Assembly: GCA_019112875.1 (NCBI GenBank)
Contig: DXIO01000061.1
Coordinates: 1 to 32,092 of the forward strand
Direction of reading: 5' to 3'
Length of the DNA stretch: 32,092 bases
Source: Candidatus Aquabacterium excrementipullorum
GTDB taxonomy: Bacteria > Pseudomonadota > Gammaproteobacteria > Burkholderiales > Burkholderiaceae_C
Position numbers and translations under genes: made by a program. Of the stretch, positions 17,301 through 23,177 are shown piece by piece; positions within the stretch are counted from its first letter, which is position 1; the number at the start of each line of letters is the position of its first letter. The notes below the pieces were generated by a model. The model saw only the letters and a program-made list of their open reading frames with translations. It searched no databases and was not told the DNA's origin.

Positions 17301-20142
17301 CGCCGGCGACCAGACCTACGGCGGGGCCGTGACCCTGGCCAATGATGCCACGCTGACCACCACCGCGGGCGATGTGTACCTGCAGGCCACCGTCACGGGC
17401 ACCGGCACCACGTCCGACCTGGTCATCGACACCACCGGCGGCAGCGCCCACTTCAGCGATGTCGTCAGCGCGCTCACCAGCCTGACCACCAACGACGCGG
17501 TCATCGACGGCAGCGCCGTGACCACAACCGGAACGCAGACCTACCATGGCGATGTCACCCTGGGTGCCGACACCACGCTCACGGGCACCACGGTCACGAT
17601 CGACGGCGCCGTCGCCATCGCCGGCACCACGTCCGGCGCCTACGGCCTGACGCTCGCAGCCACCAATGCCCAATTGAAGGGCGCCGTGGGCAGCAGCAGC
17701 CTGCGACTGAAGTCGCTGCAGGTCAACGGCACGTCCACCCTGTCGGGCGGCAACGTCTTCACCACCCAGGCCCAGACCTATACGGGTGCCGTCACGCTGG
17801 GCGCGAACACCACGCTCACCTCGGCTGGCGGCGACGTGAAGTTCCAGAGCACCGTCAACGGCGACACCGACGCGACCCGCTCCCTGGCCGTCAACACCAG
17901 CGGCACCACGACCTTCACCGGCATCGTGGGCGGCACGCACAAGCTGACCACGCTCACCACCGACGCGGGGGGCACCACGGAGCTCACCGCCAACGTCAAC
18001 ACCAGCGGCGCGCAGACCTACAACGACGCGGTGGACCTGGCGGGCAGCGCCACGCTGACCGCCGGCGGCAACGTGAGCTTCCTGGCGGCGGTCAATGCCA
18101 AGACGGCCAACACCGGTACGCTCACCGTCAATACCAGCGGCCAGACCCGTTTCGCCAGCACCGTGGGCGCCACGCGCGCCCTGGCAGGCCTCGTCACCGA
18201 CAGCGTGGGCACCACCGAGCTCACGGGCAACGTCACCACCAGTGGCACGGTATCCCTGCAGGATGCGGTCACGCTGGCCGGCGACCTCACCATCAAACAT
18301 GGTGGCCTGACCTTCGGCAGCACGGTCGATGGGGCCAAGGCACTGACGCTGGACGGTACCGCGACCAACGCCACCGTCGCCTTCACCAGCACCGTAGGAG
18401 GTACCACCGCGCTCACCAGCCTGGAGACCCAGGGCGCTGGCAACGTCAGCTTCCTGGCCGGCGCCACAGGCGCGACCACCACCGACGCGCAGATCTACGC
18501 CGGCAACGTGGTGCTGACGGGCAGCAACAAAGTCTTCACAGCCGATGCCCTCGCCTTCAACAGCGCCCTGAGCGGCGCCTCCGGCCTCACGCTCACCACC
18601 AACGGCCTGACACTGGGCACCACGCTGACAGGCAGCGGCGCCCTGCTGATCCAGTCGCGCGATGCCACGAAGAGCATTGGCGTGGGCACCGGCGCCAGCG
18701 GCGCGCTGCAGATCGCCCAGAACGTGCTCAGCGGCTCGGCCGGCTTCAGCAGCCTGGTGGTCGGCCGCGCCGATGGCACGGGCGCGATCAACGTGGGCGC
18801 CGCCAACCTGGGCACGCACACCACCCTGCGCAGCAACAGCGGCGCGATCTCGCTCAACGGCGCGGTCAACAGCCTGAACGCAGGCACGCCGGTCGATCTG
18901 GCGGTGAACACCGGCGGCACGATCACGCTGCGCGGCGACCTGGGCAGCACCACCGCCCTGCGCGAGATCAGCACCAGCCATGCAGTGTCCACTCCGGATG
19001 CCATCTCCATCGCGGCCGCCAAGGTCACGCTGCAGAGCAACACCAACCTCACCCTCAACAACCTCACGCTCACCGGCAGCGGCACCAGCCTGCTGCAGAC
19101 CGCGCAGCGCCTGGTGCTGACCGGCGACATCGCCCTGAGCGGTGGCGGCACCCTGGGCCTTGTCTCCACGGTCACCCCGACCAAGGTCGCCGTGACCGAC
19201 AGCGAATATGCGGGCAACAACAGCCTGAGCGTCGGCCTGGTGGCAGGCCTGAAGGAAGCCAGCGCTGGCGTCGAGCAGACGGGCGGCAAGATCGTCACGG
19301 CGGCCGGCACGACCCTGTACGTCCGCGCGACGCAGGGCGCCTCGATCAATCTGCTGCAGTCCGGCAACGACATCCAGGGCGGCGTCAGCGCCGTGTCGGG
19401 CCGCATCGGCGAGTCGGTCAACACCACCCGCCTGACCAACCCGGACGGCAATGGCGAGATCACCGTGGGCTTCGTGCGGATCGCCTCCAAGCAGATCAAC
19501 GTGCTGGGCCAACCCGTCAGCGACGCCGACCAGGCTCTCGTGGCCGCCGGCATCGAAGGCGATGCCGTGGTGCTCAGCGCCGACAAGATCAACACCTCGA
19601 TCAGCAACGGCCTGATCCGCGCGCGCCTGCCCTACGACAACAACCAGGGCACGCTGACGGCCATCCCCGGCCTGACGCTGGTGCTGTCGGCCTCCGGGCT
19701 GAACGGCAGCCAGGCCTATGGCGGCGTGCTCGAATCCGACCGCATCCAGGTCAGCGTGGGCAACAGCACCGGCGGCTACATCACCGTGCGTCCCAAGGGT
19801 GGCGCCAGCCTCGGCCCAGGCTTCGTCTCGCTGGGTGGCAACAGCACGGCACGCCCCTTCTACGACGGCAGCGGCAAGGTGACCGAGGTGCCGGTGTTCT
19901 ACAACGGCGACGTTCCGCAGACCCCTCAGGAAGTCGGCGCCCTGTCGGCCGTGACCGCCGTGATCGAGGAATCCCGCCGCCAGCGCTTCGAAGAAGCGGT
20001 GCGCACCGAGAATGTCTCCGCCCGCCTGCGCTCGGGCGTGATCGCCGAGGTCGGCGCCGGTCGCCCCGCCACCGAGGGCAGCGATTCCATCCGCATGCCG
20101 GCGTCGTGCACACCGGCCGGTGAATCGCTCAGCTGTCAATGA
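11326..20142 (+). CDS. TpsA giant filamentous-hemagglutinin-type adhesin (2938 residues)
   Basis: This is a secreted beta-helical exoprotein, partner of the upstream TpsB. Residues 1-36 are a signal peptide (arginine-rich start, then LALAIAITSSALPSRA). The TPS secretion domain follows (about 37-290), with the signature NPNG at 120-123 in VFLSNPNGVLFGAGARIDVG. A Gly-rich region at about 290-430 ends in GSLLLDPTNIYVI, a layout shared with HMW1-type adhesins. The body is rich in Thr, Ser, Gly, Asn and Asp and contains two repeat families (listed separately). The C-terminal 300 residues are non-repetitive. The only cysteines I can find are Cys2928 and Cys2937 (CTPAGESLSC) at the extreme end, matching the paired-Cys anchor of HMW1. 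Likely roles are attachment, biofilm or contact with other cells. No toxin domain or HMW1C-like glycosyltransferase is visible here. Confidence 0.95.
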   Translation: MNRPARRPSTSRRFTLRPLPLALAIAITSSALPSRAGSSFTDVQAVIGATITNPNANTTNVNQSAHNAYIQTGGFSIGAQDAVKVFQPSNTSNLLIQVTGYDPSAILGQLQANGRVFLSNPNGVLFGAGARIDVGSLVATNLSMDTEEFMRNRIRLFDRGNSTGSVVNAGSIKADGTVALVGTEVSNLGSIEAARVGLAALTNVVVDVEGDGLIFFQMSGERASAKLQQLGSIKADGGLVELRAEARGAAADTVLNMDGIIQARSIGSRNGTVIIDGGSSGITKVTGTIDAQGTEAGETGGTVKVLGDRVALGSTALIDASGSAGGGTVLVGGNYQGGGDERRASHTRVADGATIKANALDSGDGGTVVVWADGTTAFQGLIEARGGAQGGDGGKVEVSGKDQLAFWGLVDTYAAHGAVGSLLLDPTNIYVISDAASPTGTLTTDFSDLDNSPTPTIGNYSVRASAINASTADIILVASNDININAAIDRTGTAGASGKSLTMTAGGDINVNAAIKTNAGNLTLTSTGVGGDVNIDAALETTGGDLTITASGTGGAINLAANLDAGGGAVLINNKVVLGSSVTVSGDGGVHFVSTIDSSNSTGPFSLDVDVGSSGVAQFDGAVGAGTLKQRVNALTVTGKAVINTATVTTIGDQTYHGAVEAKTNTTLTATGGSVVLESTLDSNDSTARNVTLTATSAGEGVILGGKVGDNHLLGVLTTNGIASINTDTVKTSGNQQYNNAVVVGANANLSSSAGSITFSSTLDTDGTARDVTLSATAASNKVTLAGAVGNSSASTALGSLTVSGATSINTATVKTSGDQTYNGAITFGASTTFTSSGGNIAFNSTLNSDTATLASLRNITLNATTAGKRTTFGGVVGGGNISGNSTQLNSLTVNGAAYINAGAITTYGDQTYNNAVTVGTNTVLKANAGSMVFGATLDSEDSTARNVTLTATTSGEVVSLGGAVGATRTLGDLIVNGVAEIDGGNASTAAVTANTQTYNDAVTLGGADLNKTLVANTLNFTNNKKITATGGYALTLQTDDLNLNGATSKDGATLTLVQRTPNADIVVNPTAAVTGLSLTTADLTALGTFSSLVIGKAGTTGSVEIVGSYTLTRNTTLVGDDTVTLHAINGAGKNLTLTSASSVLEGVVTGVAELRTSGATAVNADITATLINFGGLTTLDQGTAGTTRTLDAESVTLAGLAATDKNIVIKADTLNLTGPFTTSVATTTATLSTHSDDKAIALQTGTAANDLEIGSSTLALFSPFAQLVIGRSDSDSAISASTAVTLSTNTTLISGSGAIDLAAVTGGGFGLTLSGSGTTTLSGAFTNVGSLTSNGGGKTVITTDLSTTTAMNFASAENVEFDGGATSITLRTGTLTFSGNLDVDHKDTTLAADSFTLTGSISNASGADATILANTRSVIRVNATSADTALDISSTLLGKFSGFDTLAIGSTASSASILTGAITLPVDTTFASGGGNITLGAITGGTGSGFDLTTNSVGGTVTFKGDVSVVHDLTVSGTPASIVIDTASIVATNKQVYNGNITFGSSTTAHTLSAPTLELAAGKTITTGAHDLALQADVFTLGTGAAISGSAGSDLTLATFTGSKSIGVLDGAGNVQITSTLLGHFSGFDSTTIRAGLTSASTGAITVGDAGGGTLSLPSNLRLITGTGDISILNPIDNATGSLSISSTSGDVLIAQDLGSSGNNLNSLSITTGGDITLQGVNLYANTATFDGDVVLGSNGSVDLTTLTGGTYTFKKDIRGTNSGVQSLDSTATLTKFQGDVGTTSARLKALGVDNAEVAGKLLATDHVNLRGNTTLTGDATIESAKVDVGGNASTNTFTAATHDLAIKTDEINVALLSVSGGDQWTLAPLSASAIRISTTGANPGTVLMVNPALLTQWGSFSHMTIGSSSTSSITVDHTSAITLGTDLTLISNGDVQVSSALQGPQSLVIDASGVTYVRADLGTSGSALSSVTINGDAEFGNSGTAVNVRTAGDQTYGGAVTLANDATLTTTAGDVYLQATVTGTGTTSDLVIDTTGGSAHFSDVVSALTSLTTNDAVIDGSAVTTTGTQTYHGDVTLGADTTLTGTTVTIDGAVAIAGTTSGAYGLTLAATNAQLKGAVGSSSLRLKSLQVNGTSTLSGGNVFTTQAQTYTGAVTLGANTTLTSAGGDVKFQSTVNGDTDATRSLAVNTSGTTTFTGIVGGTHKLTTLTTDAGGTTELTANVNTSGAQTYNDAVDLAGSATLTAGGNVSFLAAVNAKTANTGTLTVNTSGQTRFASTVGATRALAGLVTDSVGTTELTGNVTTSGTVSLQDAVTLAGDLTIKHGGLTFGSTVDGAKALTLDGTATNATVAFTSTVGGTTALTSLETQGAGNVSFLAGATGATTTDAQIYAGNVVLTGSNKVFTADALAFNSALSGASGLTLTTNGLTLGTTLTGSGALLIQSRDATKSIGVGTGASGALQIAQNVLSGSAGFSSLVVGRADGTGAINVGAANLGTHTTLRSNSGAISLNGAVNSLNAGTPVDLAVNTGGTITLRGDLGSTTALREISTSHAVSTPDAISIAAAKVTLQSNTNLTLNNLTLTGSGTSLLQTAQRLVLTGDIALSGGGTLGLVSTVTPTKVAVTDSEYAGNNSLSVGLVAGLKEASAGVEQTGGKIVTAAGTTLYVRATQGASINLLQSGNDIQGGVSAVSGRIGESVNTTRLTNPDGNGEITVGFVRIASKQINVLGQPVSDADQALVAAGIEGDAVVLSADKINTSISNGLIRARLPYDNNQGTLTAIPGLTLVLSASGLNGSQAYGGVLESDRIQVSVGNSTGGYITVRPKGGASLGPGFVSLGGNSTARPFYDGSGKVTEVPVFYNGDVPQTPQEVGALSAVTAVIEESRRQRFEEAVRTENVSARLRSGVIAEVGAGRPATEGSDSIRMPASCTPAGESLSCQ
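13285..18530 (+). repeat. TpsA repeat family A (QTYxxAV modules)
   Basis: A module marked by GxQTYxxAVTLGxxTTL recurs through the adhesin. The Gln codon of the marker is at 13285, 13531, 13783, 14056 and 14314 (first array), at 15931 alone, and at 17311, 17536, 17773, 18013, a degenerate copy near 18253, and 18490 (second array). Hand-counted periods are 225-273 bp, settling at 237-240 bp (79-80 residues) in the second array. Copies are diverged in DNA, so these are old protein-level repeats rather than recent duplications. Confidence 0.8.
14577..18790 (+). repeat. TpsA repeat family B (LxxFxxFxxLxIG modules)
   Basis: A second marker, for example LLGKFSGFDTLAIG or LALFSPFAQLVIG, followed by a short Ser/Thr stretch and AI, recurs. 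The Ile (or Val) codon before Gly/Arg is at about 14608, 15133, 15670, 16225, 17044 and 18760. The first three spacings are 525, 537 and 555 bp (175-185 residues). These modules fill the segment between the two family A arrays, giving an A-B-A layout with a final B copy. Confidence 0.75.
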
Positions 20143-20201
20143 ACTGAAAAGGGGGCCTAAAAGGATCGCACGCACACCTCTTTCAGGTTAAAAATGTGGA
20201 T

Positions 20202-20220
20202 CGCCGCCCACTGGGCGGCG
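20202..20220 (+). repeat. GC-rich hairpin between tpsA and the caspase-like gene
   Basis: CGCCGCCC-ACT-GGGCGGCG is a perfect 8-bp stem with a 3-nt loop, 60 bp after the tpsA stop and 33 bp before the next start. No T-run follows, so it is a weak terminator at best; it may stabilise the tpsA message end or reduce read-through into the T6SS genes. The rest of the 110-bp gap includes an AT-rich patch (TTAAAAAT, 20188-20195) but no clear promoter. Confidence 0.5.
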
Positions 20221-20252
20221 TGTGCCGTCCTGCCCCTCACCGACCTCCCCGC

Positions 20253-21674
20253 ATGACCCAAGCGCCCCCCGACTCCAGGCCATCTCCGACGCGCCGCCAG
20301 TTCCTGGGCGGGTCACTGGCATTCAGCCTGCCGCTGGCAGGCTGGCTGTCCGGGGCGTGGGCACAAGGCTACGGCACCGCGCCCGCCGGCGGCGGTGACA
20401 AATCCTCGGGCCCCGCACCAGTCCGCCTGGCGCTGCTGATCGGCAACCGCGCCTATCCCCCGCCCTTCGATCTGCCGCCGGTGCACAAGAACGTGCGCGA
20501 CCTGCAGGCCGTGCTCGAAAAGCGTGGTTTCAAAGTGACAGCCGTGGTCGACCAGGACCCGGGCAACCTGCGCCGCGCCATCGCCCAGTTCGCCCAGCAG
20601 TGCCAGAGCGCTCCGCCTGATGCCTCCGTGATGTTCTATTACACGGGCCACGGCATGCAGGTCGATACCGAGAACCTGCTGCTCGGCTCGGGTGTGAACC
20701 CCAGTGCCGCCGAGGCCGCCCTGCTCGGCGGCAGCCTGCACTTCAAGCGCGACGTGATCGATGCGCTGCCCAAGCGCCCTGCGGGGCTGACCATGGCCGT
20801 GATCGACGCCTGTCGCACCAACCTGCGCGCCGCGCTGCAGGCCGGCGATGGCTTCAACCAGGTCGAAGCCCCCGTGGGCTGCCTGATCGCGTTCTCCACC
20901 GGCGCCGGCAAGCCCGCCATCTCGCCTTCGGTCGAGACCGCCAACACCTTCTACACGGCCTCGCTGGTCAAGGTGCTGTCCACCGCCTCGGATGACATCA
21001 CGTTTTCGGACATGTTCCGCCTCGTCAAGACAGACGTGCAGAACACCATGCTGAACCACCCGGTGGCCGGCATCCGCGCGATGGCGCAGTTCCCCTTCAT
21101 CGCCGAGAACGTGCGCGTGAAGATGCGCCTGTCGCTGTTCGCCAGCACCCAGGGCGCCCCGGTCAAGTTCAACAGCCAGGACGAGTCCAGCCTATGGCAG
21201 GAGCTCGAAGGCACCGCCTGGCCGGCCGACATCCTGCGCCTGTCCGACGACTACCTCAAGCGCTTCCCGACCAGCACGCTGGCGGGCAGCGCCCAGGTGG
21301 CCCGCGACGGCGCCGACGACGCCGCCAAGGCCATGCGCCGCAACGACGTGCGCCTGTTCAAGAGCGCCTTCTTCCCCAAGGTCGAGGCGGGCAACCCCGT
21401 GTGGGCCGACATCCGCAAGGCCGCCCGGGGCGACAAGGATGCCGCCGCGCGGGTTGCGCGCATCTACCTGCAAGGCGACGGTGTCGGCAAGGATGTCAAC
21501 CGCTACGAAGGCTGGATGCAGTACGCCGCGGCCCTGGGCAACGGGATCGCCTCGTACGAGCTGGCCGTGTACTACCGCAACGTCGACCAGCCCGTGATGG
21601 CCGCCCAGTACGAGACCCGCGCCCGCGAGCTGGCCTACACGCCGCCGCCCACGCTGGACCACAACCGCAAATGA
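20253..21674 (+). CDS. Tat-signal caspase-like (peptidase C14) protein with Sel1-like tail
   Basis: This is a 473-residue protein. ATG 20253 is used because it places a twin-arginine signal at the N-terminus: TRRQFLGG (13-20), a hydrophobic stretch to residue 34, and a likely cut after AWA (35-37). An in-frame GTG at 20196 would put 19 unlikely residues in front. The caspase-fold domain spans about 56-290 with RLALLIGNRAY, KNVRDLQAVLEKRGF, catalytic His133 in YYTGHGMQ and Cys187 in VIDACRTN. The dyad is intact, so it is probably an active cysteine peptidase. Residues about 408-465 look like Sel1-type helical repeats (ARIYLQGDGVGKDVNRYEGW). It lies 110 bp after tpsA and 34 bp before tssK, so it is probably the first gene of the T6SS operon. 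Export by Tat and the substrate are inferred, not shown. Confidence 0.9.
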   Translation: MTQAPPDSRPSPTRRQFLGGSLAFSLPLAGWLSGAWAQGYGTAPAGGGDKSSGPAPVRLALLIGNRAYPPPFDLPPVHKNVRDLQAVLEKRGFKVTAVVDQDPGNLRRAIAQFAQQCQSAPPDASVMFYYTGHGMQVDTENLLLGSGVNPSAAEAALLGGSLHFKRDVIDALPKRPAGLTMAVIDACRTNLRAALQAGDGFNQVEAPVGCLIAFSTGAGKPAISPSVETANTFYTASLVKVLSTASDDITFSDMFRLVKTDVQNTMLNHPVAGIRAMAQFPFIAENVRVKMRLSLFASTQGAPVKFNSQDESSLWQELEGTAWPADILRLSDDYLKRFPTSTLAGSAQVARDGADDAAKAMRRNDVRLFKSAFFPKVEAGNPVWADIRKAARGDKDAAARVARIYLQGDGVGKDVNRYEGWMQYAAALGNGIASYELAVYYRNVDQPVMAAQYETRARELAYTPPPTLDHNRK

Positions 21675-21708
21675 GCCTCTACCCCATTCCTGAAGGACAG
21701 GCCCTTTC

Positions 21709-23046
21709 ATGACCTGGAACAACAAAGTCATCTGGACGGAGGGCATGTTCCTCCAGCCCCAGCATTTCCAGCAGCACGACCGCCACCTGGAGCAGCAACT
21801 GCGCGACCGCCTGCAGTCCGCCTGGGCCTACGGCTGGGGCTTCTCCGCGCTGACGCTGGACGACGCCGCCCTGAACCTGGGCAAGCTGGCCATCAGCGCC
21901 GCCCAGGGCCTGCTGCCCGACGGCACGGCCTTCTCGCTGCCCAACAACGACGCCGCGCCGGCCGCCTTCGACGTGCCGGCCGATGTGCGCAACGAACTGG
22001 TCGTGCTGGCGCTCACGCTGCAGCGCCCCGGCGTGATCGAGTCCGATGCCGAAGAGACCGGCGGCTCGCTGGGCACGCGCTACAAGGTCACCGAGGTCGA
22101 TGTCGGCGACAACAACACCAATGCCGACCGCGATGCAGCCCTGCAGATCGGCCGACTGAACCTGCGCCTGATGCTGGCGCGCGATGCCGTCGAAGGCTAC
22201 GCCACGCTGGGCGTGGCCCGCGTGATCGAGCGCCGCGCCGACAACAAGGTCGTGCTGGACCCGCATTACGTGCCTCCGCTGCTGCATTCGCGCGGCCACG
22301 TCATCCTCGACGGCTACGTGCGCGAGCTCTACGGCTTGCTGCACCAGCGCGGTGAGGCACTCGCGTCGCGCCTGGCCCAGCCCGGCCGCAGCGGCTCCGG
22401 CGAGATCGCCGACTTCCTGCTGCTCGAAACGGTGAACCGCAACGAACCGCTGTTCGCACACATGCAGAACGTGTCGGTGCTGCACCCCGAGCGCCTGTAC
22501 AGCGCCTGCCTGACGCTGGCGGGCGACCTGTCCACCTTCCGTGAGCGCCGCCGCCCCAGCGTCTACCCCGAGTACGACCACGACGACCTGGCCCGCACTT
22601 TCCGCCCTGTCATCGACGACCTGCGCCAGTCGCTGTCGATGGTGATGGAGCAGACCGCGATCCCCATCGAGCTGCAGGACCGCAAGTATGGCGTGCGCGT
22701 GGCCATCATCGCCGACGTCGAGCTGCAGCGCAGCGCGCAGTTCGTGCTGGCCGTGGCCGCGCAGATGCCGGGCGAGGCCCTGCGCGGGCGCTTCCCGACG
22801 CAGGTCAAGATCGGCCCGGTCGAGCGCATCCGCGACCTGGTCAACCTGCAGTTGCCCGGCGTCACCCTGCGCCCGCTGCCGGTGGCGCCGCGCCAGATCC
22901 CGTACCACGCAGGCTTCAACTACTTCGAGCTCGAAACCCGCAACAACGAGCTGTGGAAACAGCTCGAGAGCTCCGGCGGCATGGCCATGCACATCGCTGG
23001 CGAGTTCCCGGGACTGGAGTTGGAGTTCTGGGCGATCCGGGCCTGA
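21709..23046 (+). CDS. tssK: TssK, type VI secretion baseplate protein
   Basis: This complete 445-residue protein has the usual family length. TssK is the trimeric adaptor that joins the T6SS baseplate to the TssL-TssM membrane complex. The diagnostic N-terminus WTEGMFLQPQHFQQHDR is present, followed by the shoulder domain, the NEPLFAHMQNVSVLHPERLY block, and a C-terminal head region with RFPTQVKIGPVERIRDLVN and the family ending GLELEFWAI. GAAGGA at 21692-21697 precedes ATG 21709 by 11 nt. The caspase-like gene is 34 bp upstream; tssL starts 127 bp downstream, after a hairpin. Confidence 0.97.
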   Translation: MTWNNKVIWTEGMFLQPQHFQQHDRHLEQQLRDRLQSAWAYGWGFSALTLDDAALNLGKLAISAAQGLLPDGTAFSLPNNDAAPAAFDVPADVRNELVVLALTLQRPGVIESDAEETGGSLGTRYKVTEVDVGDNNTNADRDAALQIGRLNLRLMLARDAVEGYATLGVARVIERRADNKVVLDPHYVPPLLHSRGHVILDGYVRELYGLLHQRGEALASRLAQPGRSGSGEIADFLLLETVNRNEPLFAHMQNVSVLHPERLYSACLTLAGDLSTFRERRRPSVYPEYDHDDLARTFRPVIDDLRQSLSMVMEQTAIPIELQDRKYGVRVAIIADVELQRSAQFVLAVAAQMPGEALRGRFPTQVKIGPVERIRDLVNLQLPGVTLRPLPVAPRQIPYHAGFNYFELETRNNELWKQLESSGGMAMHIAGEFPGLELEFWAIRA

Positions 23047-23078
23047 TCAGGGCCTGAGGCGTCAAGCGCAGTAGGGCC

Positions 23079-23177
23079 ATGCCAGCCTTGTCGACCCCAC
23101 CACGCACAGCGGCCCACCGGGCCGCTTTCCGCGAACGCCGCCGTGACCTCACGGGCCGGCAGAAAGCATCGTCATGA
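23079..23177 (+). CDS. Possible 32-codon leader ORF coupled to tssL (doubtful)
   Basis: ATG 23079 opens a 32-residue frame (MPALSTPPRTAAHRAAFRER and an Arg-rich end) whose TGA overlaps the tssL ATG as ATGA. The hairpin at 23108-23126 lies inside it, and tssL itself has a poor ribosome-binding site, so translation of this frame could open the tssL start. AGGG sits only a few bases before its ATG. It may equally be chance in GC-rich DNA. Confidence 0.2.
   Translation: MPALSTPPRTAAHRAAFRERRRDLTGRQKASS
23108..23126 (+). promoter_or_regulatory. Terminator- or attenuator-like hairpin between tssK and tssL
   Basis: AGCGGCCC (23108-23115) pairs perfectly with GGGCCGCT (23119-23126) across an ACC loop and is followed by only TTCC. 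The short T-run makes it a weak terminator, suggesting partial attenuation or an RNA processing point in the 127-bp tssK-tssL gap. Confidence 0.5.

Noticed and set aside
13260..18530. Regular DNA repeats considered as a CRISPR array or satellite.
   Set aside because: The repeats are in frame, diverged at DNA level and about 240 or 530 bp long; they encode beta-helix modules of the adhesin.
11230..20175. Two very long minus-strand open frames opposite tpsA (11230-15861 and 15961-20175).
   Set aside because: They are mirror frames produced by the strong G/C third-position bias and stop-poor repeats of tpsA. Their translations are low-complexity (Gly/Ala/Val/Asp/Arg) with no signal, domain or ribosome-binding site, while the plus strand encodes a clear TpsA.
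20202..20220. Hairpin after tpsA considered as a normal intrinsic terminator.
   Set aside because: No T-run follows the stem, so only a weak stop or an RNA-stabilising role can be supported.
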